A DNA stretch of 64,000 bases from Mytilinidion resinicola (lineage: Eukaryota > Ascomycota > Dothideomycetes > Mytilinidiales > Mytilinidiaceae): contig NW_022985448.1 of the NCBI RefSeq assembly GCF_010093595.1, positions 251,077 through 315,076 of the forward strand, read 5' to 3'. The position numbers and the translations under genes were made by a program. The notes beneath the pieces are model-generated. The model had not been told where the DNA came from. It searched no databases and saw only the letters and a program-made list of their open reading frames with translations. Numbering within the stretch: position 1 is the first letter of the stretch; the number at the start of each line of letters is the position of its first letter. Below are positions 9,840 through 21,563 of this stretch, in pieces.

Positions 9840-12800
9840 TCAAATGACCTTGTACCCGCCTAGAGCGCCAAAAACAATCGCGAGCATAGCCACGATCATC
9901 CATACAGGTCCAGCCCAGACAGCAATAGCTTTCTGCCTATACCCGGCCTCCTGAAACACATCTCCGGACTCTTTGTAGAAGCGCTTGCTGTGATGAAAGA
10001 CGAGGTAGTCGCCGAAGCCGTAAGGGTACGCGAAAAGAGAGACCGGGGTGATGCAGCATGCAAAGAAGTAGATCCATGAAATTCGGTTGAGGCGCTTGAC
10101 GACAGTCGGAGTGCCGCAACGCTGGTTAGCTAGCAAGTGCGGGCTATATTCCTGTACGAAAGGTGCAACAGGCTGTCGGTACTCGCGGAGAGGTTGCTGG
10201 GAGGTCGTGAAGGGTCCAATGTGCATGAGGTCGCTCATTCGGGTCATTCTAGACCGATTCGACGAAATTGTGGCTGTATCGGGAGCGCTCACAGCCTGAA
10301 GCGGAGCATTGGCAAGACGGATGGGAGTGCTCGTCAGGCGAAGCTCGCGTAAACCCGTCTGGTTAGGCACGGAAGACCGCCTAGACGTCGATCCATGACG
10401 GGCTGGTGTGTATTTCCCGCGACTAGTCGAGTTGGTGCGTTCGAGATCCTGGAGTTCGATGTCGTTGGGAGCCTGTCCAAGATTCAACGGCTTCACATGG
10501 AACCTAGGCTGGTTGTCGTATGTAGAGTACACAGACTCAGTGGGAGATACTGGAGCATGGTTGGACGAGTAGCTAACACCTCGAGTCAAGCTGGAGTTCC
10601 GAGAATTAGGATCAGGTGTACCGAAATGAGAGTACCGGCTGGGCGCATATGCGCGAGGGGAAGTCAATCGGGAGAACGGCGAAGGTCCTGAGATATTGGC
10701 TCTGTGGCCGCGAATGGGAGTCGAGTAGAATGCAGCACCAGGGCTACTGGAGTCGGCCAAGCTGCTCCCAACCTCCCGCATTCCTGTACCGAGAGGCGTT
10801 CCAGTCAAGTTGCCTTTCGGGCCCAGAATAGTTAGTTTCGCAAATGAATTTTCTCGCTCTTGTGCCAGCGTGCTCATTGTTGCAGGCTCAGCGCGAGCTG
10901 AGGAGAACGACCTGCTATCTCCATAGTGACTCGATGAGGGAAGACCTTGACTACTGTAGATGATATTGTCGTTCGGCCCAGCATCTAGCATCTCCTTCTC
11001 GGTCAATTCGTATTGCGCGTCACCGTTCCCTACGTTGTCGCGATACTTTCCCATTCGCGCCGGTAGGCGAGGTACTTCACTATCTTCGCTAAGCTCGCCT
11101 GACTTCGGCGTTGGGGATAGGTTGAGCTCGTCCAAGGCGAACGGCCCATAGCTTTCTCGTGCTCTGCCGGTAGTCATGGTGGGCGGCGAAGAATCAAAGG
11201 GGTGCTCGTGCTCATCCATCGGGCTTGGATGTCGGTATGGCGTTGAGAAATTCCTGGGCAACGCGTTCATTGTAGGTAGTCGCGTTCCTCCATACGTAGG
11301 AAGAAGCACGGTTTCGCCCGATTCAAGCTGGGTCTTCTTGTACTCATGAGGAATGGATGGATTTCCGGGATGCACAACGACTTGCCGGTCTTCGTCGGAG
11401 CTGGGGTTCCGGCTCGAATAATCAGCGATACTGTCGCCAGACTCTCTCCGGATATCGCGTCGCTCGTTAATTGTGATCCAGTCTCGCTCGTTTTCTTCTT
11501 CGACGAAGTCTTCCAACGAATTCCTTCCGGGAGACGTTCGCTCAGCCGGCCCCTCGGGTTCGGGAAAGGAGATACCAGACACTGAACTGGACTTCCAGAG
11601 GGTGGGAATGGAAGGATTTCTACCCTCCTTACGAGTCTCTTCGAAAATGCGCTCAGCCGTAGCTAGCGCTTCTGGTGGAGTCGTAGCTAGCTCTTGGGAG
11701 TAAGACGAAGAAGGCTCCAAAGCTCCTGGAATGAAAGGATTTGTGCTGTAGCGTCTAGTATCTGTGCTACCCGGCACGGTTTGGCTAAGAGGGACAATCG
11801 GCACACTATGGCTCAAAAAGCGTTCCGGAATTCGAGGAACATTTGGGACCTCAAAAGCTCGGGATAATCCAAGAAGATGACGGGTATCTCCATATGAGTT
11901 GTCGGTCGAGAGCACTTCCGATGACGGTGTGCGATTACCAAAGGAAGGGCGTGGCTGTCCAAGGCTGATTGGAGGTCCTAAGGGAAGAGGAGATCCTGGC
12001 GGAGACCCCGGGCCCTTGAACATAGTTTGCTTCCGATTGTACATGTTGCCGGCTACTGGGATCTTGGTGTCAGACAGATTGCTATACTGGCTAGTTCGCA
12101 GACCAAAGTCGAGTTTTGCTAGGCTGGAACTAAGTCTAGGAAGCGGGCTTTCGAGAGAACTACCTTCGAGACTGTCTATACGCGTATCCGGTGTGCCTTG
12201 ATCCTGATATCCATCAATGATCTTCCCGAGGGTATCAGTCTGCTCTGTCTGCTCGCTCAGGAACTCTGAGGGAACTCTCCCGCGTGACAAGCGCACGCTC
12301 GTATGTGCAGATTTGTCGTGCTCATACTTGTAGGGATCAGGATTCACCTCACCAGAATAGTCGATTGCCTTCGTACGGTAGCCGTGCGGAAGACTCCGGC
12401 GATCCTGATTGCTTTCGCCCCAGAGCGAGTGCTGGTAGCTATCATCTTCATCGGAGTAGACCGAGGCATGGTCTTCGGATTGCTGAGAATAGACCAAAGC
12501 TGTCTCAGATGTGACCCCTCCACGCGTATTTTCAATTCCCTTTCCACCAGTCGCGGGGATCGCGGATGCTGATCGGTTACCACGGCTGAGGGGTCTGCCA
12601 TAGATACCGGATGTTCGCGAATCGCGGCGTCGTGAAACTGCCTCTAAATCCGTTCCCTGTAACTCTCTCTTGGTTCGTGAATTTCTCTTAGCGAATGGGC
12701 TTGAAAGACGCTTAAGCACTTTCTCCGAACGAGTGGCAACGGTAGGTTTCTGAATGTTGAGTGGGCGCGGAGCTAGATCAGGGAAGAAAGGCGAATCCGG

Positions 12801-14605
12801 TCTGATGGGATTGCGCAGCGTAACAGGTTCGGGAGGCAGCGGCGCGTTGACGTTCGGACTCTCATTCGCGGGGAAAGGAGAGGGACGGGCGATCTGCTTG
12901 TGGGCAGACTTCAAGTCTGTGTACACTCGGCGTGTAGGCGCCATGCTTGTCTCGGGTGGCGGATCTTGTCGCGTTGTAAAATCGGTTTTATGGTCTCGCG
13001 AGTCCTCGTCGGATTGTCGGTCTGGAAAATAGTCACCAGCGTCGGGCTCTACGTCACCTCCAGGCGTCACAATGTCATGGAGGCCTAGAGAGTTGTGTGG
13101 ATTGATCAAATCGAAGGAGGCACCTCGGTAGTGCAAGATTGCAGGTGTCGCAGGAGGCGTGGCGGGAGCGGTCGTCGTGATTTTTATCTGCGTGTGCTGC
13201 GAAAACGAATCCAAGGACTGCTGAGCGGAGAATGCGTCGGGCGAATGCGGCGGGTACGGGAATCTCGACAGCGAGACTGTAGAGACAGTCGTCTGGCCTG
13301 CGCTGGAGCGCAGCAGATCGGTCGAAGTCGTTGGGTTTTCCGAAGATCTCTCTGCCCACCGGCGAGGCGGAGAGTTTTCGAATGGAGGCGAAGGAGCAGA
13401 ATTGGGAGGAAACAAAGGGTACGTTGCAGGGTGCGCGCGAAAGGAGTGGGTTGTGGGCAAGGGCAAAGGCTTTGGGAGGCGTTTACTTGTTTTAAAGTGA
13501 AGCACCTTTCGCGGCTGCTGCTGCTGCGTCGTCGTCAAAGAGCCATGAGCGTCTCTAGCTTGGCTTGTCGATAGACTGTGGGACGGCAATGGCCTGTAGG
13601 CGTGATGCGTTGACAAAGGCGAGAGGTCTAAGGAAGGTTGATGTTGTCAGCGTGCCAAAGTGGCGGAGAGCGGTCGAGGTGGAGGTAGAAGAGAGCAGCA
13701 TTGTAGCGGACCGGCCGGATAGAACTAACCTGGAACTTGATACACCGAAGCAGACGAGAGGGCTGCGGAATCTGCGCTGTCAACAAGATACAGACTGGGG
13801 GTGGTCAAGGACCCCTTCACGAAGGAGAGAAGGACGGAAAGAGGTGGGGCGAAAATGACAAACCTTGGCCGTAGTGCGCTGAAGCGGGCGAGGCCGCTGT
13901 GAAGAGGTGGCGTCAACACCACGTTCACATCTTGAAGGCACAGCCCAAAGGGAAGGAGATGGAGGAAAGGGAGGTGTAGGGGAGGAGAGGCGGAAATGGA
14001 CTGCGTAGAAACTAACCTTGGCCGTGATTCTCCGAAGCCGACGAGACGGCTGTGGAGGTAGCGTTGTCAGTACATGCACATAGCGAAGTCGGAGGTGAAT
14101 GGGGAGGAGATGAAGACGGTGGCAGGTGGACCGCATAGAGACTAACCTTGGCCGTGCGCGGATGCAGACGAGACGCCTGCAGAGGTTGGTGTTGTGAGCA
14201 GGGGGTTGAAGGTGGAGGTGGAGGGTAGGAGGTGGAGGAGAGACAGACGGAAGAGGTGGGGCGGATGGGTAGAAACTCACTTTGGCCGTGACGTTGGCCG
14301 GAGGGCGAGCGCGTGACGGGACGCGTTGAGCTCAACGACACCGAAGACTGCACCAACGGTACTCGCTCGAGGGAGCTGAGCCTCGAAGCTGCAGCTTTGC
14401 GCTTCAAACTCCTTGCAGGGCTTGCCGTATGCGGGCTGGGCGTGTTTTGCTGCTTGCGGTACTCGTGGAGCGTGAGGGTGTGGACGGGGGTGCGCGAGGG
14501 GGTTGAGGAGAGTGACTGATGGGGGGAATGTACCGGCGTTATCGGCGATGAGACGCGATGGAAAGCCTGCATGTGAACAGGCGTGTATGCATGATATGTC
14601 GCCAT
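9840..14605 (-). CDS. Large serine-rich protein with C-terminal membrane segments and a mini-exon array
   Basis: Minus-strand model: complement(join(9840..13627, 13730..13762, 13864..13896, 14017..14049, 14147..14176, 14281..14605)), 1,413 residues. Exon 1 begins at ATG 14605 in good context and ends GQRHGQ; four mini-exons of 30, 33, 33 and 33 nt follow, each phase 1 at both ends and encoding variants of AVSSASxxHGQ; the last exon joins as DLSPLSTHHAYRP and carries most of the protein. Nearly all of it is low-complexity and rich in Ser, Pro, Arg and Asn, with many SP/TP and RxxS sites, so probably disordered and phosphorylated. Only the end is ordered: ISWIYFFACCITPVSLFAYP and, about 40 residues on, WAGPVWMIVAMLAIVFGAL, two likely transmembrane segments. 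It resembles proteins annotated only as serine-rich in Pezizomycotina. Function unknown; a cell-periphery scaffold is a guess. Confidence 0.8.
13628..14281 (-). repeat. Tandem duplication of an intron plus mini-exon unit
   Basis: Five introns (14177-14280, 14050-14146, 13897-14016, 13763-13863, 13628-13729; 97-120 bp) alternate with four mini-exons. Four of the five donor flanks read like CACGGCCAAG|GTTAGTTTCTAC, and every acceptor reads like CAG or TAG followed by CGTCTCGTCTGC. Intron interiors are all pyrimidine-rich on the transcribed strand. The unit of about 127-153 bp is therefore a repeated exon-intron cassette inside the serine-rich gene. Confidence 0.75.
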
Positions 14606-16578
14606 GGCTGCGATGAATCCTCTGATGCCCTATGTGCCTTCACCTACACGCCGTCTCCACAGCCGCCGCTGGTCGTCCTCCGAAGCCTCTTCCGTACACA
14701 GCGCCAACGTTTCTGGTCCACACCGCTAATGTGCCTCTGCAAGACTGCTGGTGATAGAAACTGGACACTTCGATCTCGACGGGGGCATCTCGTTCTCGTG
14801 GGGCTTGGTGGTGAGGCCTCTCAATCTGGACGGACGCCGGATCCCAAACGCAGTAGCTGTGCCAGAGAGGTAATCAGCCCTCAACTCATCCCAGATCGAC
14901 CTTTCTCCTTCTCCTAGCTCTTGTCCTCTCTCTTCTCCTCTGTCGTACCAGCCTCTGATGGGGCTTCTTCTGCAATTGGCGGTAATCAAAAGGGACCGAC
15001 CCCAAGTATTTTGTCCGTTTCTTGCTCTCACAAGCTTGCATTCTTCTCTTTCTCGTCCAGCCTTTGCATTGCCTGCCAACGCTCTTCGCTCTGCCCAGCG
15101 GGGAGCGATTCGGGGGAGCGAGCGACGGTGTGTCGTTGGATTCTCGGCGCTACGAATGAGGAAAGCACGATCGATGCTGCCGTCAACGACTCGGGAAACA
15201 CGCCCCGGGAACTCGGGAGCGGGAGATGGGAAAACGAGAGTATTATGATTAAGAGAGATCTTATTACAACACGAACGGCACCCGTAGCTGAAGAACGCGA
15301 AAGCGGAAGCCTCTCCAGCGCGCCTTCGGTGACAGAAAGAAGTCCAGGACACACAACCCGCAGCAGCAGTGACCCGCACACACACACGAGCCGCAGGCCA
15401 TCAGCTAAGTACGGTACCACTCGCCGGCCACGCCGCCACCCGACCTTGCCCTCCATCTGCGCAGCGCGGACCGTTGCCCTCAGTGCCCTTGAAGCGTCGG
15501 TCGCGGTGAGCAGAGCCAGCGGGACGTGGGTGGTTGAGAGTTGAAGACGCGACCCGAGCGCCCCCTTGCCACGCCATTCTCGCCTACCAATCAGCACTCC
15601 TAACGGACTCATGGCATCTGGAGGCCTGAACGGCCACGTCGAACCAGTTGGCAGAAGCAGAGCCCGGGCAAGAAACGCCTGCCACACGGCCTGCGCGTCG
15701 CGGGCCCTAATGCGGGTCATCTGGTAACGATGAAGCCTGCACGAGGGCGGCGCGCTGGCCAATCTGCGGGGTGCATCGCATTTGCCCCTAGATGGCTATA
15801 TATCTAGTCCCCCCAGTCTCACTTCAGCTCCGTTGCTATTTCGTAAGAGGCTCCTGAGTGACATCACGCTAAATGTCTTTCCTTTTGCATACACGAGAGC
15901 CCTAGGGCGCTGCACATTTCTCGCAGGAGTCACACGCTGAAGTCGTAAAGCTTTTCAAAGCCATGCCTAGGAACACGTAAGGCTTTCGCGAACATGTATA
16001 TATACGAGCGAAAGATGAAGGCAGCTTATGTAGTGTTACTTCTTCAATTTGCTGCTTAATCTACTTCGTAGAACGCAGTTCTGTCAGCCTGACTTCCCCG
16101 CCACGTTTGACAAGCTGACCGCAGCAGGAGACCTTGATCGTACTACAAAGAGCAGGACAATGGTCTATACCACCACCCACAGACTTTCGATACATCTTCG
16201 AAAACAGCACAGGCTTGGAGGTTGCTATATTGACGGACTTTTTCGCTGATGCACCCCAGAAAACCCCCTCTGTGATTCGGGCGGGGACAATTTTCAACAT
16301 CTATTATAGGCGTCTGAAAACACATAGTGTACGCCGAAGAGTCGCACGCAAGGTTTTTCATTTTAGCCAGATATCTAGCAAGGAGAGCTACTCTACAAAT
16401 TTCACGCCGCCACCCTTGAACGCCCCCAGAGCCAACCTTGGTAAGCAAGAAACCCACCTATCAGGCATCCATGCCTCCTGTCGATATCTCAAATTGTGTG
16501 CCTGGCGCCCCTCCCGCATCGTAGAATCTCACGGAAACTATCAGCTAATTCAAACAAAACCGTGTTTGAATGAATTGA
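14606..16578. other. Long intergenic region, probable promoter and 5' leader of the serine-rich gene
   Basis: About 2 kb separate the serine-rich gene's ATG from the 3' end of the TFIIA gene. Open frames exist on both strands (for example minus 15028-15762), but they are arginine- and leucine-rich by composition and show no domain or plausible splice sites. A CT-rich run lies near 14880-14945, and TATATA strings occur near 15797 and 15993. I see no RNA gene. Confidence 0.45.
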
Positions 16579-18218
16579 TTACCATTCAAACTCGCCGTTG
16601 GCCTTGTGGAAGAGGTACTCCTTCTTGTTGGTGGTAAGAATACCGTCCTTCAGGGTGCACTTCCACTTGTTCTTGACCCGCTGGACCTTGTCATAAGTGC
16701 AGAGCATGTAGTCCATGTTCTCGTCATTGCTGTCGTCACCGCCGTCGTTATCGTCTTCCGGATCGTCGAGATCGGAATTGATAGCATCCTCGTCCCGCTC
16801 TTCTTTCTTGTCTTCGTCATCATCCTCTCCATCCAGTTGAGCAATGCGAGGAGTCTTCGAAGAGCTGGCCTCGGACGATGACGCCTGCTTTCGGACGCGA
16901 CGGGCTACTTTGCGCTTCCTGCTTTTGGGGAGCTCATCGAGGGGTACCATGAGTCCGCTGTCCTGGCGCTGCGCCATCGCCTCAACCTGGTCGCGCATCA
17001 GACGGTCAGCGGCGTGCCTGCCGTTCGGACCATCCTCTGGCTCAGCCTTCAGGCCTGCATACATGGTGCTCCACTCTTCTAGGGCATCACCAGAGCCGTC
17101 GTTCTGCGCAGAGTAGAGCCCACTCTGGCGCTGAGCGATGTGCGGAGGACGTTGGCCCTGTTGGCCCTGGCCAGGCATTTGCTGACCAGCCATTTGCATG
17201 CGGTGTTGCTGTTGCTGATGCTGTTGCTGACCAGGCTGGGGCATGTTGACGCCATGCTGGCCGTGCTGGCCCATGGCTAGGTTGCTACCCTGGACCCCGA
17301 ATCTCTGCTCTATGAGCTGGTCCCTCCGCTGCTGGGCAGTGAGCTGAGGATTCGGATAGCCCCCGGATCCCGCAAAGCCATTGGGCTGCTGCTGGAAGGT
17401 CGCAGAGACTGGGCTGTCGTATCCTGACTCGGTCTTGATGCGTGTGCCACCGTAGCCGGTCTGCACTGGCTGGGTCGGCATGGACGGGATCTGCGGCGAG
17501 TCCAACGGCTCCTGCTTCGGTGCATTGGAGGGCACAGTTGGCGTGTTGCGGTCCTGCACGACGGCGGCGGGGCTCCACGGGAACTGCGCGATGTTGAGAT
17601 TCGTGAGCTTGGTCTGCCAGACCTATGAAATACCGTTAGCATCTATTGCTGCATGAGTGAATGAACGAAGCATGCTGAGACGAGAGCAGGGGGGAAGGTC
17701 ATGTGATGGCTAGGCCGAAGGGAGACTGGCGCAGAATACGTGGCGGGGGCCTGGTGAGCAGGGCTATAAAAAGGCTCCCCAAATACAACGGCTGCCCCGA
17801 GACCGACGCTCTGCGCTGCGACCGGCCCGCCCCGCTTTTGCCGCCTCACCATCCGGGCTGCCATGGAGCACTGCGACGACGAACGACGCCGTACATGACC
17901 CGGACGCGATGCGAAAATGAAAAGGGACTCAGGAAATCGATGGAGAAAGCCGCGCCGGGGCAGCGAGTGACAGAACAAAGGGTGCAAAGCGACGCGCAAG
18001 GGGCAGATTGTTACGCACATCTCTCATCTCGGTCAGCGTCGCCTGGTCGACTCCAAACTCCTCGAAGTCATTCTGCGAAGCCTGGATGACCTTCTCGATG
18101 ATCTGCTGGTAGATGGTGCCCTGTTGCGCGCTGTCAGTCAGGCTGCGCGTTCCATAGCCGCCGCTGCCGGACAAGCAGCTGGGAGACAGAGGGCACTAAC
18201 CACGACAACGTTAGACAT
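16579..18218 (-). CDS. toa1: Transcription initiation factor IIA large subunit
   Basis: TFIIA alpha/beta, which binds TBP on promoter DNA for RNA polymerase II initiation. Model: complement(join(16579..17622, 18019..18120, 18201..18218)), 387 residues. The first exon is only 18 nt (MSNVVV). Exon 2 gives the N-terminal helix region: GTIYQQIIEKVIQAS, then DFEEFGVDQATLTEMRD. The middle is a Gln/Met/Pro-rich linker with an acidic stretch (EDDDEDKKEERDED). The C terminus MDYMLCTYDKVQRVKNKWKC and the following KDGILTTNKKEYLFHKANGEFEW (two adjoining pieces) form the conserved TBP-contacting beta-barrel. Intron 1 is 80 bp. Intron 2 is 396 bp, long for this genome, and begins GTGCGT. Confidence 0.92.
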
Positions 18219-19344
18219 GGCGCCGGTTCACGGATAGAGATATCGGACGAAGAGGACGTGGAAGGAGCGTGGCTGCAAGCATGCAGGTGTCTGCGGCTTG
18301 GTGTCGTTGACGTTCACTCTTGGAGTTGGGTTGGCAATGTGGGAGACGACGTCAGCGCGAGAGGCTGCCGCGCGACGATAGCCCTGCGTGAGGCACTCTA
18401 GCTGTCCAGCGTCACGGACTATACGGCCTGCGGAAGCGTTTTCTTGTATTTGTAGGACGGTCCGAAGCGCTGGCTTGGGGGTTGTCTTGGTCCAGCAGGT
18501 GGTGGCAACGGTGAGGAAGCAGGGCCGCCGCCTGAGTCTGAAGACATGCCTCTCGCTTATTCTAGCCACCACGCTAGTGCCTAGCGTGCCTTGTCTCCAG
18601 AACTTGTCAAACTGCTTTATACATGAGAGCGCGCTGAGGTGTCTTTTATATCGTAAAGGAACTTCATGTCACTGTGGACTCTCCCGAAGCAGAGCTGCTT
18701 GGCAAAGTTGTGGCGCCACAGTGTCACAGTCCCCAGCTGTCCAATGCAAACCCAGGAACTTTCGGATCTAAAGAGGACTGTGTAACTTCACCACACCTCA
18801 TTATTCTACAGTACTAACACATTACTGTCTAAGACGGTTTGAACGCTGTTCGAAAGACTTCAAAGCGTTCCTAGATATCTAAGCAATATAATCGTCTCTT
18901 TCTATAAGAAGACTGATACCTTGCCAATCATTTGAAGTAAAGTCTACAGACTATACGTGCGATTATCAGTCTTTATATTGATCAAAGCATTGAACCACCA
19001 CAAGCAGTGGCAAAAAGGTGTAAGCCGACTTTTGTCACGGCACTGTGGATATAATTTGCACCGGTCGTCATTATCAGGAGTATCGCCATCGTAAGCACGA
19101 TTTGAATAACACGAAGGTATCTTGCTGGTTCCTTGCAGAAACCCCAGGCACTGATTTTGCCCAAAACTATCACACAGAGAGACACCGAACACGTCGCAGA
19201 TACCCTAGGTTGAGACGAGTATACCATCCCACCGTGTAAAGACTGATGTAACTCCGAAGACTATTGGTCGTAAAACAAGCCCGCTAACACCACGCTGAAA
19301 CCTACAAGTCCATTATTTTTCACACGACCAGAGACTTTCGAAAT
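18219..19344. other. Intergenic region with a half copy of the hairpin element
   Basis: No gene recognised. At about 18988-19024 the string CCACCACAAGCAGTGGCAAAAAGGTGTAAG matches the right half of the palindromic element (quoted here as two adjoining parts, CCACCACAAGCAGTGG and CAAAAAGGTGTAAG). The rest presumably holds the toa1 promoter and the bZIP gene's 3' end. Confidence 0.4.
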
Positions 19345-21563
19345 CTAGAAAGCCTGGATAAGCGCTGACTTGAACGCCATGTCGACATCCTTGCGTCGGT
19401 AACCGGGCGAACGGCCAAGACAGACTGCCCTCTTAACGACCTCTGTTCGCAAAGTCAGCAACAGGCGTAAGATAGAAGAGAGCAGAGCCGGCATACCCTC
19501 AATGAGTTTAGAAACATCGACGAGGACTGCCTTCTTCACTTTCCGCTTCACGGGCTCCACCCCCATCATGTCCAAGCCCAAGGTCATGCTAGTGTCGTCC
19601 ATGTCGAAGCCGCCACCAAGATCAAGGCCCAACGGCTCGAACATACCACTCGTGTCCAACTCTGAAATCCTGCCAAAATTGGAGAAGTCTCCAACCCCCA
19701 TATCGAGACCATACGGGGTATCAGTCTGAGCAAGCAGTTGATCCAAGGTCGACATCCCAGGCGTCCGCGGTGGGGAATGGTCGGTAGTACTGTCTCCACT
19801 CGAACTGCTGTGAGCCTGGCTTTCAACATCAAACGACCTCGAATGGAAACTGTCCACTGCAGGCTCCATGCTGAGCGGAATGTCCGTGCCATATATCATA
19901 GCCGGCATGTCAGGGTGGAGGGCCTCCTCGACATCAACGTATGCTTCGGCGAACGATGCTTGCGGATCTATACGCACGCCCATCTCTTCAAGGTAGCCCT
20001 CTACGTCGTGCGCATCGAACCACTCGCCTTCGAAGCCACGAAGATCGACGTCGACTACTTGGTTGACAGAGCTGTCTACGGAACTCTCCAGGATGAGTTT
20101 CTTCAGGGGGCCAATGCTCCGTACATTCCACGAGTTTGGTGGGGGTTCAACACTGCCATTTGCATCTCTACGTGGGTAGTGGGTCCCGGCTCCGCCCAGG
20201 TGAATGAAAGGCGTCTGCCAGCAATCCAGGGTGTCTGAGTTGGATTTAGTGAGAATGGCGCGGAACCGGGCAAGCATTTGATCGCGTGACATATATGGCA
20301 ACGACAGCTTGAATACGTGATTCACTGCCGCAGGGTGTAGAGACGCTGTGCTCAAGAGATGGAAGCCCCGCTCGACTGTAGCCCGTATCAACCGCCGGGC
20401 GAAGGTTGTCTCTTGGAAACTATATGTGTACGGTGCTCGCAGACTCAGTGTCTTGGTGAGATTTGGCCCATCTGGCGATGCGAACCGTGTGGGTAACGGC
20501 GCCTTCTCTGAGATAGGTGGAAAGATATTAGAGGGAGTAGGTACCCTGGCGAGGAACGCTTGTGGTTGAATGGAATTTGGAGAGACGTTTTGCATGAGTG
20601 CGTTGATCAGTGAGAATGAATGATTGTCCGAGCTTCCATTATTGACGGGGGTCGAATAGTTGCCCATCCGGGAAGTCACGAAACGGCTGTTTTCTTTGCT
20701 CATTTCGTATGGAGAATTGATCGCGGCTGGGATGAAGGTGCTCGCAGAGAGAGAATTGCTATGATCTGGCTCTGGTGACGAGGAATCCGTGGGCTGAGCA
20801 ACGTATCCCCACCCAATTTCCGTATGCTCTGGGACAGGAGGCGCAGTCGGTCTGTTTATGGAGGAGCTCGCACGAGCGGCTCTCGCGATTTCAGTCGCTT
20901 TGTGTAGCTCTGCGGCCGGATCAAATTCGAGTTCTCCAGTCTCCTCGTCGTAGTTGCCTCCGTCAGCAGCAGCAGCCCGTGCAATCTTGACAAAGGTCTC
21001 CATAGTCGACTTTAGGTCCCTTCCTAATTCTGGTCGGAGGGTGAGGACACCGGAGCTGATAGCAGAGTCGTTGAATTGGACGAATGATCGGTTCATTTCT
21101 TCAACCGCATTCTGGAGTTCAGTGACCTGACTCTTTAGAGACGAGATCGTTGTCTCTTTTCTTTGACGGTATGCTCGCTGTGCTAGTCGGATTTGTGTAC
21201 GACGACGCTGGGGGCAGTCAGCTTCTGGTCAGCAAAATGTTGAAGTGTTCGAGACAAGGTCATGCATCCAGCGGCGGAGACCTATGAGCAGAGGACTCTT
21301 CATTTGCAAGCCTTAGATATCAGGACTTGGCACTTCAGATAAATGCCACGGTGAACCTTGTTGTTGAGGGTGTCCAGTAGATCTGAAAGAAGAACATGCA
21401 GTGACTGTAAGATGATATTACTTACGTCCGCAGCCGTTTCGTCCTGAGTATCCACCCGCGGCCGACCGCGAGATTTCTTCGCAGCGGCATCTTCACTACC
21501 AGGGCTCGTCCGCGAACGCTTTCTTGTTGTCGCAGACCGCTCTTCGCTTTCAGAGGAGGTCAT
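19345..21563 (-). CDS. bZIP transcription factor
   Basis: Model: complement(join(19345..19442, 19497..21207, 21426..21563)), 648 residues. Exon 1 is a basic, nuclear-localisation-like leader (KKSRGRPRV). The 218-bp intron joins AAD to RRRTQIRLAQRAYRQRKE, a fungal bZIP basic region at about residues 47-64. A short zipper-like helix follows (TTISSLKSQVTELQNAVEEM). The remainder has a conserved but undefined middle part (FARRLIRATVERGFHLL, then a region mentioning WQTPFIHLGGAGTHYP) of the kind often seen in ascomycete bZIP regulators. Near the C terminus a 54-bp stretch with GTATGC donor and ACAG acceptor is most likely an intron; splicing gives EEVVKRAVCLGRSPGYRRKD. Retention would also stay in frame (666 residues). 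Target genes are unknown. Confidence 0.85.

Noticed and set aside
9667..9903. Hydrophobic frame overlapping and following the stop of the serine-rich gene
   Set aside because: Could be read as an extra transmembrane exon or a frameshifted tail, but no intron of workable length joins it and the gene already ends naturally after its second membrane segment.
15028..15762. Long minus-strand open frame of 244 codons
   Set aside because: Arg/Leu/Ala-rich by base composition, no domain, no splice partner, and placed in the probable promoter/leader of the serine-rich gene.
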